NCBI GenBank assembly: GCA_030849075.1
Contig: JASAOO010003167.1
Coordinates: forward strand, 1-26,467
Reading direction: 5' to 3'
DNA length: 26,467 nucleotides
From: Zelonia costaricensis
Lineage: Eukaryota > Euglenozoa > Kinetoplastea > Trypanosomatida > Trypanosomatidae
The notes beneath the pieces were generated by a model. It was not told the origin of the DNA. It saw only the letters and a list, made by a program, of their open reading frames with translations, and made no database searches. The position numbers and the translations under genes were made by a program. Below, piece by piece: positions 16,966-25,057 of this stretch (positions are counted from its first letter, which is position 1; each line of letters starts with the position of its first letter).

Positions 16966-17135
16966 CTTGGCATAGGTGTGCCGAGCCCGCAGGAACAGGA
17001 GAATATGGGGTATATCGAGGGAGAGAGGCAGGCCGCGCGCGGGGAGGGTGTGGGTGTGGGGGAGGGTGCAGAGAAGGCGGTAGGGTGAGGAAGGAGCACG
17101 CGCGGACGGACGGGGGGGGGGAAGGGGATGGGTGG
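16966..17135 (-). promoter_or_regulatory. Orphan trans-splice acceptor-like block
   Basis: In the sense direction, 168 nt from 17135 to 16968 contain no AG and are strongly pyrimidine-rich, ending in an AG at 16967-16966 and then (CA)15. This is the same layout seen upstream of the real genes, but the next gene start is about 1 kb away at 15940, and the first ATG after this AG opens only a frame of about 26 codons. It may define a long leader for the pseudouridine synthase, or an unrecognised short transcript. Confidence 0.4.
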
Positions 17136-17378
17136 CTGGTCCAGAGGCTGCGGGCGCCCAAGAGACATCCCGGGACGGGCTGAGAACACAACACAAAACG
17201 CAAATGGTGGGCACGACAGCGGGCGCGCGAAGGACCCTCTTCGCTCCCTTCAACACAGCACGCGTGGCAAAGGCAGAACACAGCGAAGAAAAGAGCGGCG
17301 TGAGAGGGGACGGGGGGGGTGGGGATGCGTGGGTCGAGAGAGGCGGCAGGAGACACAGCGAGAAGAGAACGTGTGCCG

Positions 17379-17404
17379 ACACACACACACACACACACAC
17401 ACAC
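17379..17404. repeat. (AC)13 microsatellite with imperfect extension
   Basis: AC repeat on the plus strand from 17379 to 17404, continuing imperfectly to about 17440. In the transcript this is a TG tract about 320 nt downstream of the GRAM gene stop. Confidence 0.85.
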
Positions 17405-17723
17405 CTACACGCACACGCACACACACGCACCTACACACACAGTCTGAGCTAGGGGCTAGAGTGAAAAGAGGGAGCGCTGCCGCAACCTGCACGCAGGCAT
17501 GCTAGGTGCGCACACCTGTACCGAAAAGCACGATGCCAGACGAACGAACGGGGGGGGGGGGAGCTCCGCGTGGAGGCAGAAGAGTATGATCGAGCTGCAG
17601 TGCAGGACTCGCTCGTGGCTATCCCTGTCCTGCCCTCTTCTCACCCCCACACCACCTGCCGTTGTCGCTGCCCACACGCGTGCAGGGGAGGGGGACGGGG
17701 ACGGGCCGGGCCGTGGCTCTCTT

Positions 17724-18773
17724 TCACTGCGTCGTCGTGTTGGCGCCGTACGCGTACTCCACGCCGTTCAGCGGCACCGTCGCGGCGTCGCGCCAGGCGT
17801 GGTCCAGGTAGTTGTACGCGCGGTCCAGCGAGGTGCCCTTCACGGTGTCCGTCAGCGCCCCCGACGCGCGCGCCAGCAGTGACTCGAAGTTGAGGAACTG
17901 GAAGAGCTTTTTGTCCGACGTCACGTACACCTGCAGCGCCGTCGCCCGCACGGTGGGGGCGGGCAGTGGCAGGAAGAAGGGTGCCTGCCCACCGACCGTC
18001 TCCAGCGCGACGGAGGGCTGGATCGACGCAATCGAGGTGAGGGGAATCACCTGCTTGATGCCCACGAGGTGCTGCTGGGGCTCCGCGCCACTCGTCGCGT
18101 TCGCGCTCGCCGCCTGCCGCGCCGCTGCGAAGACGCCCATGACGGCCTCGGTCGCCTTGGCGATGCTGGAGGAGGTCTCCGCGAAGAAGCAGAGGTGGTG
18201 GCGTGTGATCTGGATGTGCCCGCTGACCTGCAGCCCGCCGTGCATCGCGGCGCAGCCGTAGTCGGCAAGCAGTACCTCGCCCTGCTCCGCCAGCTCGGGG
18301 AAACGCAGACGGAAGCGATCGCAGTTGTGCTGGTACTCGAGCTGGCGCACCTGCGCCTCCGTGCGTGCCGACACGTCTGTGGCGCCCTTCTCGATCGACA
18401 TGGCCGCCTGCGAGACGGCGGTCTTGAGGCTGGCGAACATTCCACTTGCGCTCGCGGTGAGCTGCTGCGTCAGGGACCCGTTGCCCTCCACGGCAGCGGC
18501 GGTGCGGGTGCGGGCCTCCGCCTCGTGCTGCGTGAGGGAATGCTGGCGGGCCTCCTCCTTCTGCCGCAGCGCCTCGTGCCGCTGGGCGATGGCGAGGCGG
18601 TGCTGCTCGTCCGGCGTCGGGTCCGTGCACGCCGGGGCTGGGGCCGGCACGGCCCCGCTGTACGTCAGCGGGAGCAGCTCCACGTACACCTCCTGCGCGG
18701 CAGGGGCGGCGGCCTGCGTCTGCACCTGCTGCTGCAGCAACTCGGCCGTGGCGTAGTTCATATTGGTGGCCAT
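17724..18773 (-). CDS. GRAM-domain protein
   Basis: This is a 349-residue protein. The frame is open upstream only with a TTG start, and the first ATG ends at 18773 (MATNMNYATAEL). Residues about 60-95 are a charged Gln/Glu/Arg-rich probable coiled coil. Residues about 105-145 form an Ala/Ser-rich amphipathic stretch. Residues about 148-298 match a GRAM/PH-like fold: FRLRFPEL, LLADYGCAAMHGGLQVSGHIQIT, HHLCFFAE, then after a 40-residue insert VIPLTSIASIQ and LQVYVTSDKKLFQFLNF. GRAM domains bind membrane phosphoinositides or proteins at membrane contact and trafficking sites. No enzymatic partner domain (phosphatase, StART, Rab-GAP) is fused here, so a membrane-recruited adaptor is inferred. 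No transmembrane segment is visible. Confidence 0.88.
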   Translation of the reverse strand: MATNMNYATAELLQQQVQTQAAAPAAQEVYVELLPLTYSGAVPAPAPACTDPTPDEQHRLAIAQRHEALRQKEEARQHSLTQHEAEARTRTAAAVEGNGSLTQQLTASASGMFASLKTAVSQAAMSIEKGATDVSARTEAQVRQLEYQHNCDRFRLRFPELAEQGEVLLADYGCAAMHGGLQVSGHIQITRHHLCFFAETSSSIAKATEAVMGVFAAARQAASANATSGAEPQQHLVGIKQVIPLTSIASIQPSVALETVGGQAPFFLPLPAPTVRATALQVYVTSDKKLFQFLNFESLLARASGALTDTVKGTSLDRAYNYLDHAWRDAATVPLNGVEYAYGANTTTQ

Positions 18774-18910
18774 GATGCGCGGCGCTGATGCTTGAGGCAA
18801 GAGTTTGGCGGTGTACGTGTGTGTGTGTGCGTGGGCGTGTGCGTGTCTCGAGGGTGCGAATGTGTGTTGGGTGATGATCTCCGCAGCGATGTGCTTAGCT
18901 TAGAAGGACA

Positions 18911-18970
18911 CTGCGTTGGAGCGGACGGAAGGGAATAGGGAGGGGTGGGGTGGGAGAGGGAGAAGGTGGC
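18911..18970 (-). promoter_or_regulatory. Predicted spliced-leader acceptor, GRAM gene
   Basis: A dense polypyrimidine tract (complement of 18925-18965) without any AG ends at the first AG, 18912-18911. The leader would be about 137 nt and contains a sense CA tract (complement of 18815-18830). Confidence 0.6.
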
Positions 18971-19130
18971 TTGCTGCTTCAGGGAAGGGTGGAGAAGAAG
19001 ACCTGGCCGCGCGTATGTGTGTGTGTGTGTGTGGAGGTGGGGTGGGTGCGTGTGTACAATGGGAAGAGGGGGAGGGGGATGGAGCCGAGGGAGGAGGAAG
19101 GAGGTGGGGGAAGGGGGAGCGGTGGTGGCG

Positions 19131-19700
19131 ATCATGACCGCAGTCGCCATAGGGGCGGTGATGATGCACCCTCCCCACGCGTCGCTGCAGACGGCCTATA
19201 CGCGGCTTGATGAGCCTGAGTGCCCGCACTCCACGAGCGACGATCCACTTTCCGTGTCGTCCCTGCGCCACTCACCCACCCTTCACCCAGCCGGAGCGTC
19301 AGCTGGATTGAGGGTGGGGTGTGGGCGCCTCGCGGGAAGTGGGAGAAGATGGATAGAACCAGGAAGGGCGAGGGACACACGTACGCATCGCCGCAACGCG
19401 CAGGCGCATCGTGTCAAGCACCCCCCAAAATGTGTGCCGCATCCCGCCCTTGTTTTCCCGTGTCGTCCACGGTCGGCGACCGCGCACAGTGGCCTCCCCT
19501 CGCTGCTCGGACAGAGATGCCTGGTGCCGCGTCTGTCCTCCGCTGCCTCGCTGCGTCCATGCAGGTGTGTGGGTTTGTGTTAGCGTGTCTGGACCTCTGC
19601 CGTCGCTGCGGGCCGGTTTGCCGCGATCCGTGGGGCAGCCGTGCAGGCCCCGCCAGAGCAGCACTCACATAGATGCTGGGACAGGCACAATGGATAAGGG
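19131..19700. other. Unassigned complex-sequence block, possible degenerate retroposon
   Basis: About 570 nt in the middle of the long spacer lack the microsatellite and homopolymer character of their surroundings and look like ordinary mixed sequence. Leishmania 3' UTRs often carry short degenerate retroposons (SIDER, roughly 0.5 kb), and the size and position would fit. I could not recognise a diagnostic SIDER signature by eye, so this is only a candidate. Confidence 0.2.
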
Positions 19701-19760
19701 TGGGTGGGAAAGGGGAAGAAAAAAGAAGATGAAGAGAGCGCGTGGAACAGCACGTGCACG

Positions 19761-19763
<3 letters not shown>

Positions 19764-19791
<28 letters not shown>

Positions 19792-19823
19792 CAAGACCAA
19801 CACCCACACAACAATCTGCCACG

Positions 19824-19874
<51 letters not shown>

Positions 19875-19971
19875 TCATGCGAGAGACACGACGACAGCTG
19901 AAAACAAACGCACCCACACACATGCCGACGTAAAACACACACACAGGTGAGCCGCGGGGAGCACCAGCATC

Positions 19972-20027
<56 letters not shown>
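19764..20027. repeat. CA microsatellite cluster
   Basis: Three long AC/CA arrays lie within 264 bp on the plus strand: 19764-19791, 19825-19871, and 19972-20027 (the last interrupted once by G at 19999). Shorter CA stretches lie between them. In the transcript they are TG arrays within the probable 3' UTR of the membrane-protein gene. Confidence 0.9.
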
Positions 20028-20030
<3 letters not shown>

Positions 20031-20064
20031 GTCCGTCATCTGGAAAGAGTGCTTTGCACACGCC

Positions 20065-20089
20065 CCCACTGCGTCGGCGACGCAGTGGG
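20065..20089. repeat. Perfect 11-bp stem-loop, 3-nt loop
   Basis: CCCACTGCGTC (20065-20075), loop GGC, GACGCAGTGGG (20079-20089). The stem is perfect and GC-rich, so it should be very stable as RNA on either strand. It sits 38 nt before the TG cluster in the sense direction. Confidence 0.8.
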
Positions 20090-21511
20090 CAAGAAGAAGG
20101 AAAGAGACGAAGGGAGGTGCACGTCGAGTCGGCGCCGAGCAGAGCTTGAAAGCAGCCAACGTAGAAAGAAGCCAAGAGACGTGTGGCGGTGGCGTACGGG
20201 GAGGGGGGTGGGGGTGGGTGTGAAGGCCGGAGACGGACGGTTCCGCGTGCGGGGGGGGGGTGCACGAGAAGGAAGTGGGGGGTGGGGTGGTATGCGTACT
20301 TGTCATACACACCACTGCGACACTCCGCACGTGGCTCACCGTCACCTCCTGACCGGCTCCCCGCCTCGCCTCCTCCACGTGTTCAGATGCGTGACAACCC
20401 GTTCACTCTGCTGGGGACAACAAGAGAAGAGTGGCGGGTGGTGGTGGTGGTGTGGGGGGGGGTGGAAGGCCTGCACTGGGGGGCTTCTGTGGACTTCAGC
20501 AGACGCCCCCCCCTCCCCCTTCACACACACATACACACACAGCAGGAAGGACACGACGGCCTTTCTCCAAGGAGCGGCGAAGAGACGATGTGTGCTTGTG
20601 TGTACCGGAGGGAAGGAGGGGAGGGGAGGGAGACGCTACTCCGGGATGGACAAGCACTGGAAAGGAAAAAAACTACAAGTGAGGGAGGGGGGGGGGGCAG
20701 CTGTACACGGAAGAAGAGCCGTAGGAGTGTGCTGGGATGGGAGGAGGCGGGCAGCGCACTCCGGTTTCCCGGCACGAAACAGGAAGACACGTAGGAAGCA
20801 GAAGGAGGAGGAGCGGGACGCCAAGACGAGGGATGGGGGTGGGGGCTGATGGCGCGTGTGCGTGTGTCTGTGCGTAAGGGACGAAGAGGTCGGATGAAGT
20901 CACCCCTCAACACACACACACACACATGCACGCACCGGTGGCTTCCAGTGCCCCACCCTCCACCACCTGCTCCCGCCAAGGTTGCCGCACCCCCCCCCAC
21001 ACACACACAGACATACACAAGCAGCTCACGCACAGAAAAGAACAAGGCGCGCGAAAAGGGCGCAAGCAAGAGAGAAAGGAAAAAGAAGCGAGAAGCAACC
21101 GTCTCTAATACTTGAAGGCAGATGCAGACACATACACATGCACACACACACACACACACAGACCCGAGAGAGGTGTGGGGTTGGGGGTGTTTCACCAACA
21201 TCGGCCTCGCCAAGGACCACAAAACAAGCAAGAGAGAAAAGCAAAGAAGGAGTGGGGCAACCACAACACCGGCACCTTCACGGCAGTGCACATGCGCCCA
21301 ACAACAGAGAAGAGACCACCAAAAAGACGGGAGAATCGCAAGACCGACGCCTCGTCAAACGCACACCCTCAGCGACGCAGAGGGGCGGAGCGAGAAAATC
21401 ACGCGAGCTGGACGGCAGCGCCAGGGAGGGAGGCGGGCGCAGCGTCCACGCATCGTCATACGCAGCTCCCCAGCCCCTTCCGCCCGCGCTACCTCCTCGC
21501 ACACCGTCCCT

Positions 21512-22597
21512 CTACGCACCCACAAAGCGCACCTTCGACTCCCGCCGGCGCAGCGGCTGCTCTGGCGACACGGACGGTGCCGGTGGGGAGCTGGCTTGCG
21601 GCGACGTCTCTGGCTGCTGCAGCAGCTGCGACTGCTGCGGCTGCTGCGGCGGGAAGGTGCGGCTGGAAACACGGTTCTGCTGCTGCGGCGATACGGCGGC
21701 GACGGCGGACGAGGCGTGCACCGAGGGCGTGGTGGACGGGGCGCGAGACGGCGCGCGGGATGGGGCGCGGGACGGTGCAAAGGTGGAGGCGGGCTGCTGC
21801 GGCGCGCTCACCTGACCGTAGGTGTAGTCGTACGCGTAGCTGAAGGCGTTGTTGGCGTTCGGCTGCGCCATCTGCTGCTGCTGCTGAGGGTAGCTTGGGT
21901 TGACCTCGACGTTCGTGCCGTACGGCGACGCGACGGGTGGGGGCGAGAAGAGCTGCTGCTGTGGGTAGCTTGGGTTGACCTCGACGTTCGTGCCGTACGG
22001 CGACGCGACGGGTGGGGGCGAGAAGAGCTGCTGCTGCGGCGCAGGGGTGGGGGCGGGCATCACCATCATCATCACCGGCTGCTGCTGCTGCTGCTGCGGT
22101 GGCGGGCCCTGGCGGTTGGACATGGTGCTGCTGTGGCGCTGCATCGGCGGCGGCTGCGGCGCGCAGAATGAACTGTTGTTGGTCCGTGCGCCGCCCGCGC
22201 CCCCGCCGTGCATGCTGCGCTTCGGCTGACGCATCGAGGCGTTCGCCGAGGGGGCCGAGGCACGCTGCTGCATCTCGCGGACGAGGTCGTCGTTCACCTG
22301 CGCGTAGGCGTACTGGAGCCGCCAGTACGTTTCCTCCAGCTTGGACACGGAGTGGCGGCAGCAGAAGGTCGCCATCACGGTGATCAGCAGCCCAATCATG
22401 AGCGCGCCGCTGGTGATCAGGAAGAGGAATGGGAAAAAGTTGACCGCCCTCGCGCTGCCGTTCACGACGACGATGGCGGAGGCATTGAGCGAGTTCGCCG
22501 TCGGCGCGGTCGAGTTCTGCGCGATGAGGGTGTACACGAAGCCCTCGCCACCCGTGCTGTAGTACGCGTACCCGGCGAAGGCGGTGGTTGCGGCCAT
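21512..22597 (-). CDS. Single-pass membrane protein with Gln/Pro-rich tail, unknown function
   Basis: This is a 361-residue protein from an ATG ending at 22597. I do not recognise the family. Residues 1-52 contain three N-glycosylation sequons (N28-S-T, N38-A-S, N46-G-S). Residues about 53-79 form one strong hydrophobic segment (NFFPFLFLITSGALM..) ending in CC before RHSVSKLEETYW, suggesting an outside N-terminus and cytosolic tail, possibly palmitoylated at C79/C80. There is no cleavable signal peptide. The tail is low complexity: MQQRA, Gln runs, a 25-residue unit repeated twice (about 187-236) each ending in NPSY, Tyr-rich YAYDYTYG, APSR repeats, and a basic end (RRRESKVRF). The NPxY form (N208-Y211, N233-Y236) resembles endocytic sorting motifs, which is suggestive only. 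Confidence 0.82.
   Translation of the reverse strand: MAATTAFAGYAYYSTGGEGFVYTLIAQNSTAPTANSLNASAIVVVNGSARAVNFFPFLFLITSGALMIGLLITVMATFCCRHSVSKLEETYWRLQYAYAQVNDDLVREMQQRASAPSANASMRQPKRSMHGGGAGGARTNNSSFCAPQPPPMQRHSSTMSNRQGPPPQQQQQQPVMMMVMPAPTPAPQQQLFSPPPVASPYGTNVEVNPSYPQQQLFSPPPVASPYGTNVEVNPSYPQQQQQMAQPNANNAFSYAYDYTYGQVSAPQQPASTFAPSRAPSRAPSRAPSTTPSVHASSAVAAVSPQQQNRVSSRTFPPQQPQQSQLLQQPETSPQASSPPAPSVSPEQPLRRRESKVRFVGA
21891..22040. repeat. 75-bp coding tandem duplication
   Basis: Units 21891-21965 and 21966-22040 agree at 73 of 75 positions by eye, with the two differences confined to the last four bases. They encode two identical 25-residue units (ending NPSYP) in the tail of the membrane protein. 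Near-perfect identity at the DNA level points to a recent event. Confidence 0.9.
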
Positions 22598-22601
22598 TGC
22601 G

Positions 22602-22758
22602 CTGGACCAGGAGAAGAAGGCACCAGCGGAGGGGAGGGGGGGGAGGAGTGGGTGGGTGTGCGGACACGAGTTTGGGGGGGGGGGTATGCGTAGCGGATGC
22701 GGAAGTAAGGGAGAAAGAGACGGAAAGAAAAGAAAGGAAAGAGGTTGGCACAGAGTCG
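22602..22758 (-). promoter_or_regulatory. Predicted spliced-leader acceptor, membrane-protein gene
   Basis: From 22758 to 22604 the sense strand contains no AG and is strongly pyrimidine-rich (CTTT-type tract, then C runs). The first AG is at 22603-22602, only four bases (CGCA) before the start codon. The gene-specific leader would thus be four nucleotides. Confidence 0.55.
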
Positions 22759-23739
22759 CTTCTTCACGCGTGCAGTGGGTGGGCTGAACTGAGCTCTTGT
22801 GTACTCACAGCGCGACTTGTGCAGATGCGTCAATGTGCGTGTGTGTGTGATTAGGGGAGCAACGTTGGTGGAGGAAAGAGGTTGTGGGGGTTGGCCGGGG
22901 AGGGGAGGGGGGGGGAGGGCCGTGATAGACACAACGGGGAGGGCGTGCAATCAATCACGCCGATGGATGGGTGCGCGTGAAGGCGTCGCGCAAGGGTTGC
23001 AGAGACGGAAGAGCGCGTGAGCATTTAAGGAAGGTGCCCCTCCAGTCTTCGTCGCACCACCATGCGTTGACTCCACAGCCGCCAGTATTGTGTGCGTGTG
23101 TGGGCCGTGGCGTGGCGGCGAATGGAGTACGAACGACGTGTGCGTGCGTGCGTGCGTGTGTCTTTGCGTGTCTTTGTGCGAACTCAAGCGTTGACGCTGA
23201 CGGGGTTCCGGCTGTAAGAGCTAAGAGAGGATGGCGGGGTGCGCGTGTGTGTGTCTGCGCCGTACTGCGGTCACCCGCGCCCCTCACATCAGTGCATAAG
23301 AGGGATAGAGGGCAGTAGGCGAAAGTGGGCACAGTCGCTCCCACATATATGCATAAGCACGCGCCGGTCCTCGTCCTCGCTGGGTCACGCACGCGCACAC
23401 AACACTACACACAGACACACACGTACTACGACCCACGACGCACACACCGCCTCTACCTCGACTCACGCCGGAGATGACTTGACCGCGGTTGCCGGGACAC
23501 GGGTGAGAGGGGGAAGGAGGGAAAGGCGGGCGGTGGGGGGGAAGAGAAACACAAGAAGAAAGCGAAGGTGTGGCGCCTGTGGTGGTGAGTGGGTCGTGGG
23601 TGGGTGAGGCGGGGGGGGGGCATACTCGACGTGAAAGAGAAAACAAAAAAGGAAGGAACAAAAGACACATGAGGGAATAGCCGAGCTGGCGTCAACTGGC
23701 AGCGTGCGTGTGGGCGTGTGTGCGCGCGTGCGTACGGAG

Positions 23740-23766
<27 letters not shown>
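23740..23766. repeat. (CA)13 microsatellite
   Basis: Uninterrupted CA on the plus strand, TG in the transcript, in the 3' flank of the cysteine-rich protein gene. Confidence 0.88.
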
Positions 23767-23771
<5 letters not shown>

Positions 23772-23966
23772 GAAGGAGGAACTTGACGGAGGGGCCAAGA
23801 GTGCGGCACGTGCAGTCTGCAGCCGTCACCCACGTCGGGGAAAAGGGGGTTCAAGGCAAAGGCTAGAGAGAAAGAAACGAAGACCGGCTGCGGGCGGAGG
23901 GGAGGGGCGGGGCTTGAGCGCACGACGAGCCCTACACCGGCGGGGTGGGGTGGGACATAACAAACC

Positions 23967-23980
23967 AAAAAAAAAAAAAA
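23967..23980. repeat. A14 homopolymer
   Basis: Fourteen A on the plus strand, i.e. a U14 tract in the transcript. It could serve as a pyrimidine tract guiding trans-splicing or polyadenylation, but no start codon of a gene follows closely. Confidence 0.8.
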
Positions 23981-24544
23981 CGATATCAACCAACAAACAA
24001 AACGCATCACAAGCGACGCAAGAGACGTGACAGTGAAAGGGAGCGGATGTTCACGGGCGAGGGCAGGAGATGGGCGAGAAGGTCCAGGGGGATTTAGAAA
24101 AGGGGGAGATGGGAGGCTGTGTCGTTCTGTGTGGACGGGGGGGGGCGACGAGGGGAGGACTCTAACCAAGAGTCAGGGGAGGGGGCAGGAGGTCGGTTCA
24201 GGATAGATAAGTGCCGCCCGCCCCTCCCCCCTCCCCCTTCTCCCTATTCGTTCAAACAAGGACACGCACACACGCACACGCATAAACAAACACAAAAAAA
24301 CAAACAAGAAGAGGCCTGCGACACGTCATAGCGACGGCGCCCAGCGCAATGGCAGCGGCTGAGCGAGAACACAACAAACACGGGAAACACACAGAAGAGA
24401 GATATCACCGTGACGAAGGGGCGCGTGGAGGTGCAACGACGGCAGGAGCCGTGCACCAGGGGGCGCACGGGTGCGTGTAGCCGCACCGCACGACAGAGGA
24501 GCTCTGTGACAGACAGAGACAGGGAGGTGCGGTGGCGGCGTAGT

Positions 24545-24567
24545 CACACACACACACACACACACAC
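24545..24567. repeat. (CA)11 microsatellite
   Basis: Uninterrupted CA on the plus strand, TG in the transcript, about 490 nt downstream of the stop codon of the cysteine-rich protein gene. Confidence 0.87.
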
Positions 24568-25057
24568 TCCTTGGCCAGGCTAGCAGTGCCACCCCACTGC
24601 AGAGACGAACGCACAAAAAGGGGAGAAAAGGCAAATAAGACGTGGTGCAAAAAGGCAAAAAACAAAGAAACAAACGAGATGAGCGGCCGCACCGTGTCCT
24701 CTACTACGGGCGTGGGTGGGGCTGCACGATTCAGCGCCGTTGCACGCGGCGTCCTGGTCAAGACGTCGCTACTGGGGGAGGGGAGGGGAGGGGTGGCGTG
24801 TTGAAAAAAAGAAAAACACATTTAAAGACGCAGCAGTCGCACACGTCCTCCAAAGCCATCCACGCGCATACCCCCTCCCCCCACACACGTAAACACATAC
24901 AAACATAGCCGCAACTCCAGACGTGTGTGCGCACCTCCGTGCGACGCGCTTCAGCGCTGGTTTCACGCGACTCTATGTGCAGGCTACGTGTGCGGAGAGA
25001 GAGAGGAAGGGGGGAAGGGAAACTCTAGTGCGTGGGGGAGGAGGCCGACTGTCGGGC

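Larger units (their letters stand above)
15941..17723 (-). other. Spacer between the GRAM gene and the pseudouridine synthase
   Basis: This 1,783-nt spacer holds, in sense order, a TG-rich tract (complement of the CA tract 17379-17404) in the GRAM 3' flank, then a long polypyrimidine AG-free zone (17135-16968), a (CA)15 tract, and the acceptor region of the pseudouridine synthase. Open frames here are short or made of His-Thr dipeptides from CA repeats and show no family features. Confidence 0.6.
18774..21511 (-). other. Long spacer 3' of the membrane-protein gene
   Basis: At 2,738 nt this is the largest gene-free stretch. In sense order it contains several TG tracts (plus-strand CA at about 21141-21160, 20909-20926, 20521-20540), a perfect 11-bp hairpin (20065-20089), a dense TG microsatellite cluster (20027-19764), a compositionally ordinary block (about 19700-19131), and the GRAM acceptor. 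Open frames consist of repeat-coded dipeptides or GC shadows. It probably represents a long 3' UTR. Confidence 0.55.
22598..25057 (-). other. Long spacer 3' of the cysteine-rich surface protein gene
   Basis: This 2,460-nt spacer contains plus-strand CA tracts at 24545-24567 and 23740-23766, an A14 run (23967-23980, poly-U in the transcript), several plus-strand G runs (about 24137, 23611, 22910), and the acceptor of the membrane-protein gene. A minus-strand open frame of about 238 codons at 23453-24169 has no recognisable features and proline/serine-rich spacer composition; I do not call it a gene. A long regulatory 3' UTR is the likeliest content. Confidence 0.55.

Noticed and set aside
19764..20027. 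CRISPR-like spaced repeats
   Set aside because: These are simple CA dinucleotide arrays without defined repeat/spacer units, and the organism is eukaryotic.
19414..20310. 298-codon minus-strand open frame full of Cys-Val repeats
   Set aside because: It is translation of TG microsatellites; a repeat artefact.
21512..22597. Idea that the membrane protein is a proteophosphoglycan or PSA/GP46 relative
   Set aside because: There is no signal peptide, no leucine-rich repeats and no GPI signal; it has one internal membrane segment and a Gln/Pro-rich tail instead.
23453..24169. 238-codon minus-strand open frame in the long spacer
   Set aside because: Pro/Ser/Phe-rich composition reflects pyrimidine-rich spacer; it contains microsatellite-coded peptides, no domain and no acceptor-to-ATG arrangement of its own.
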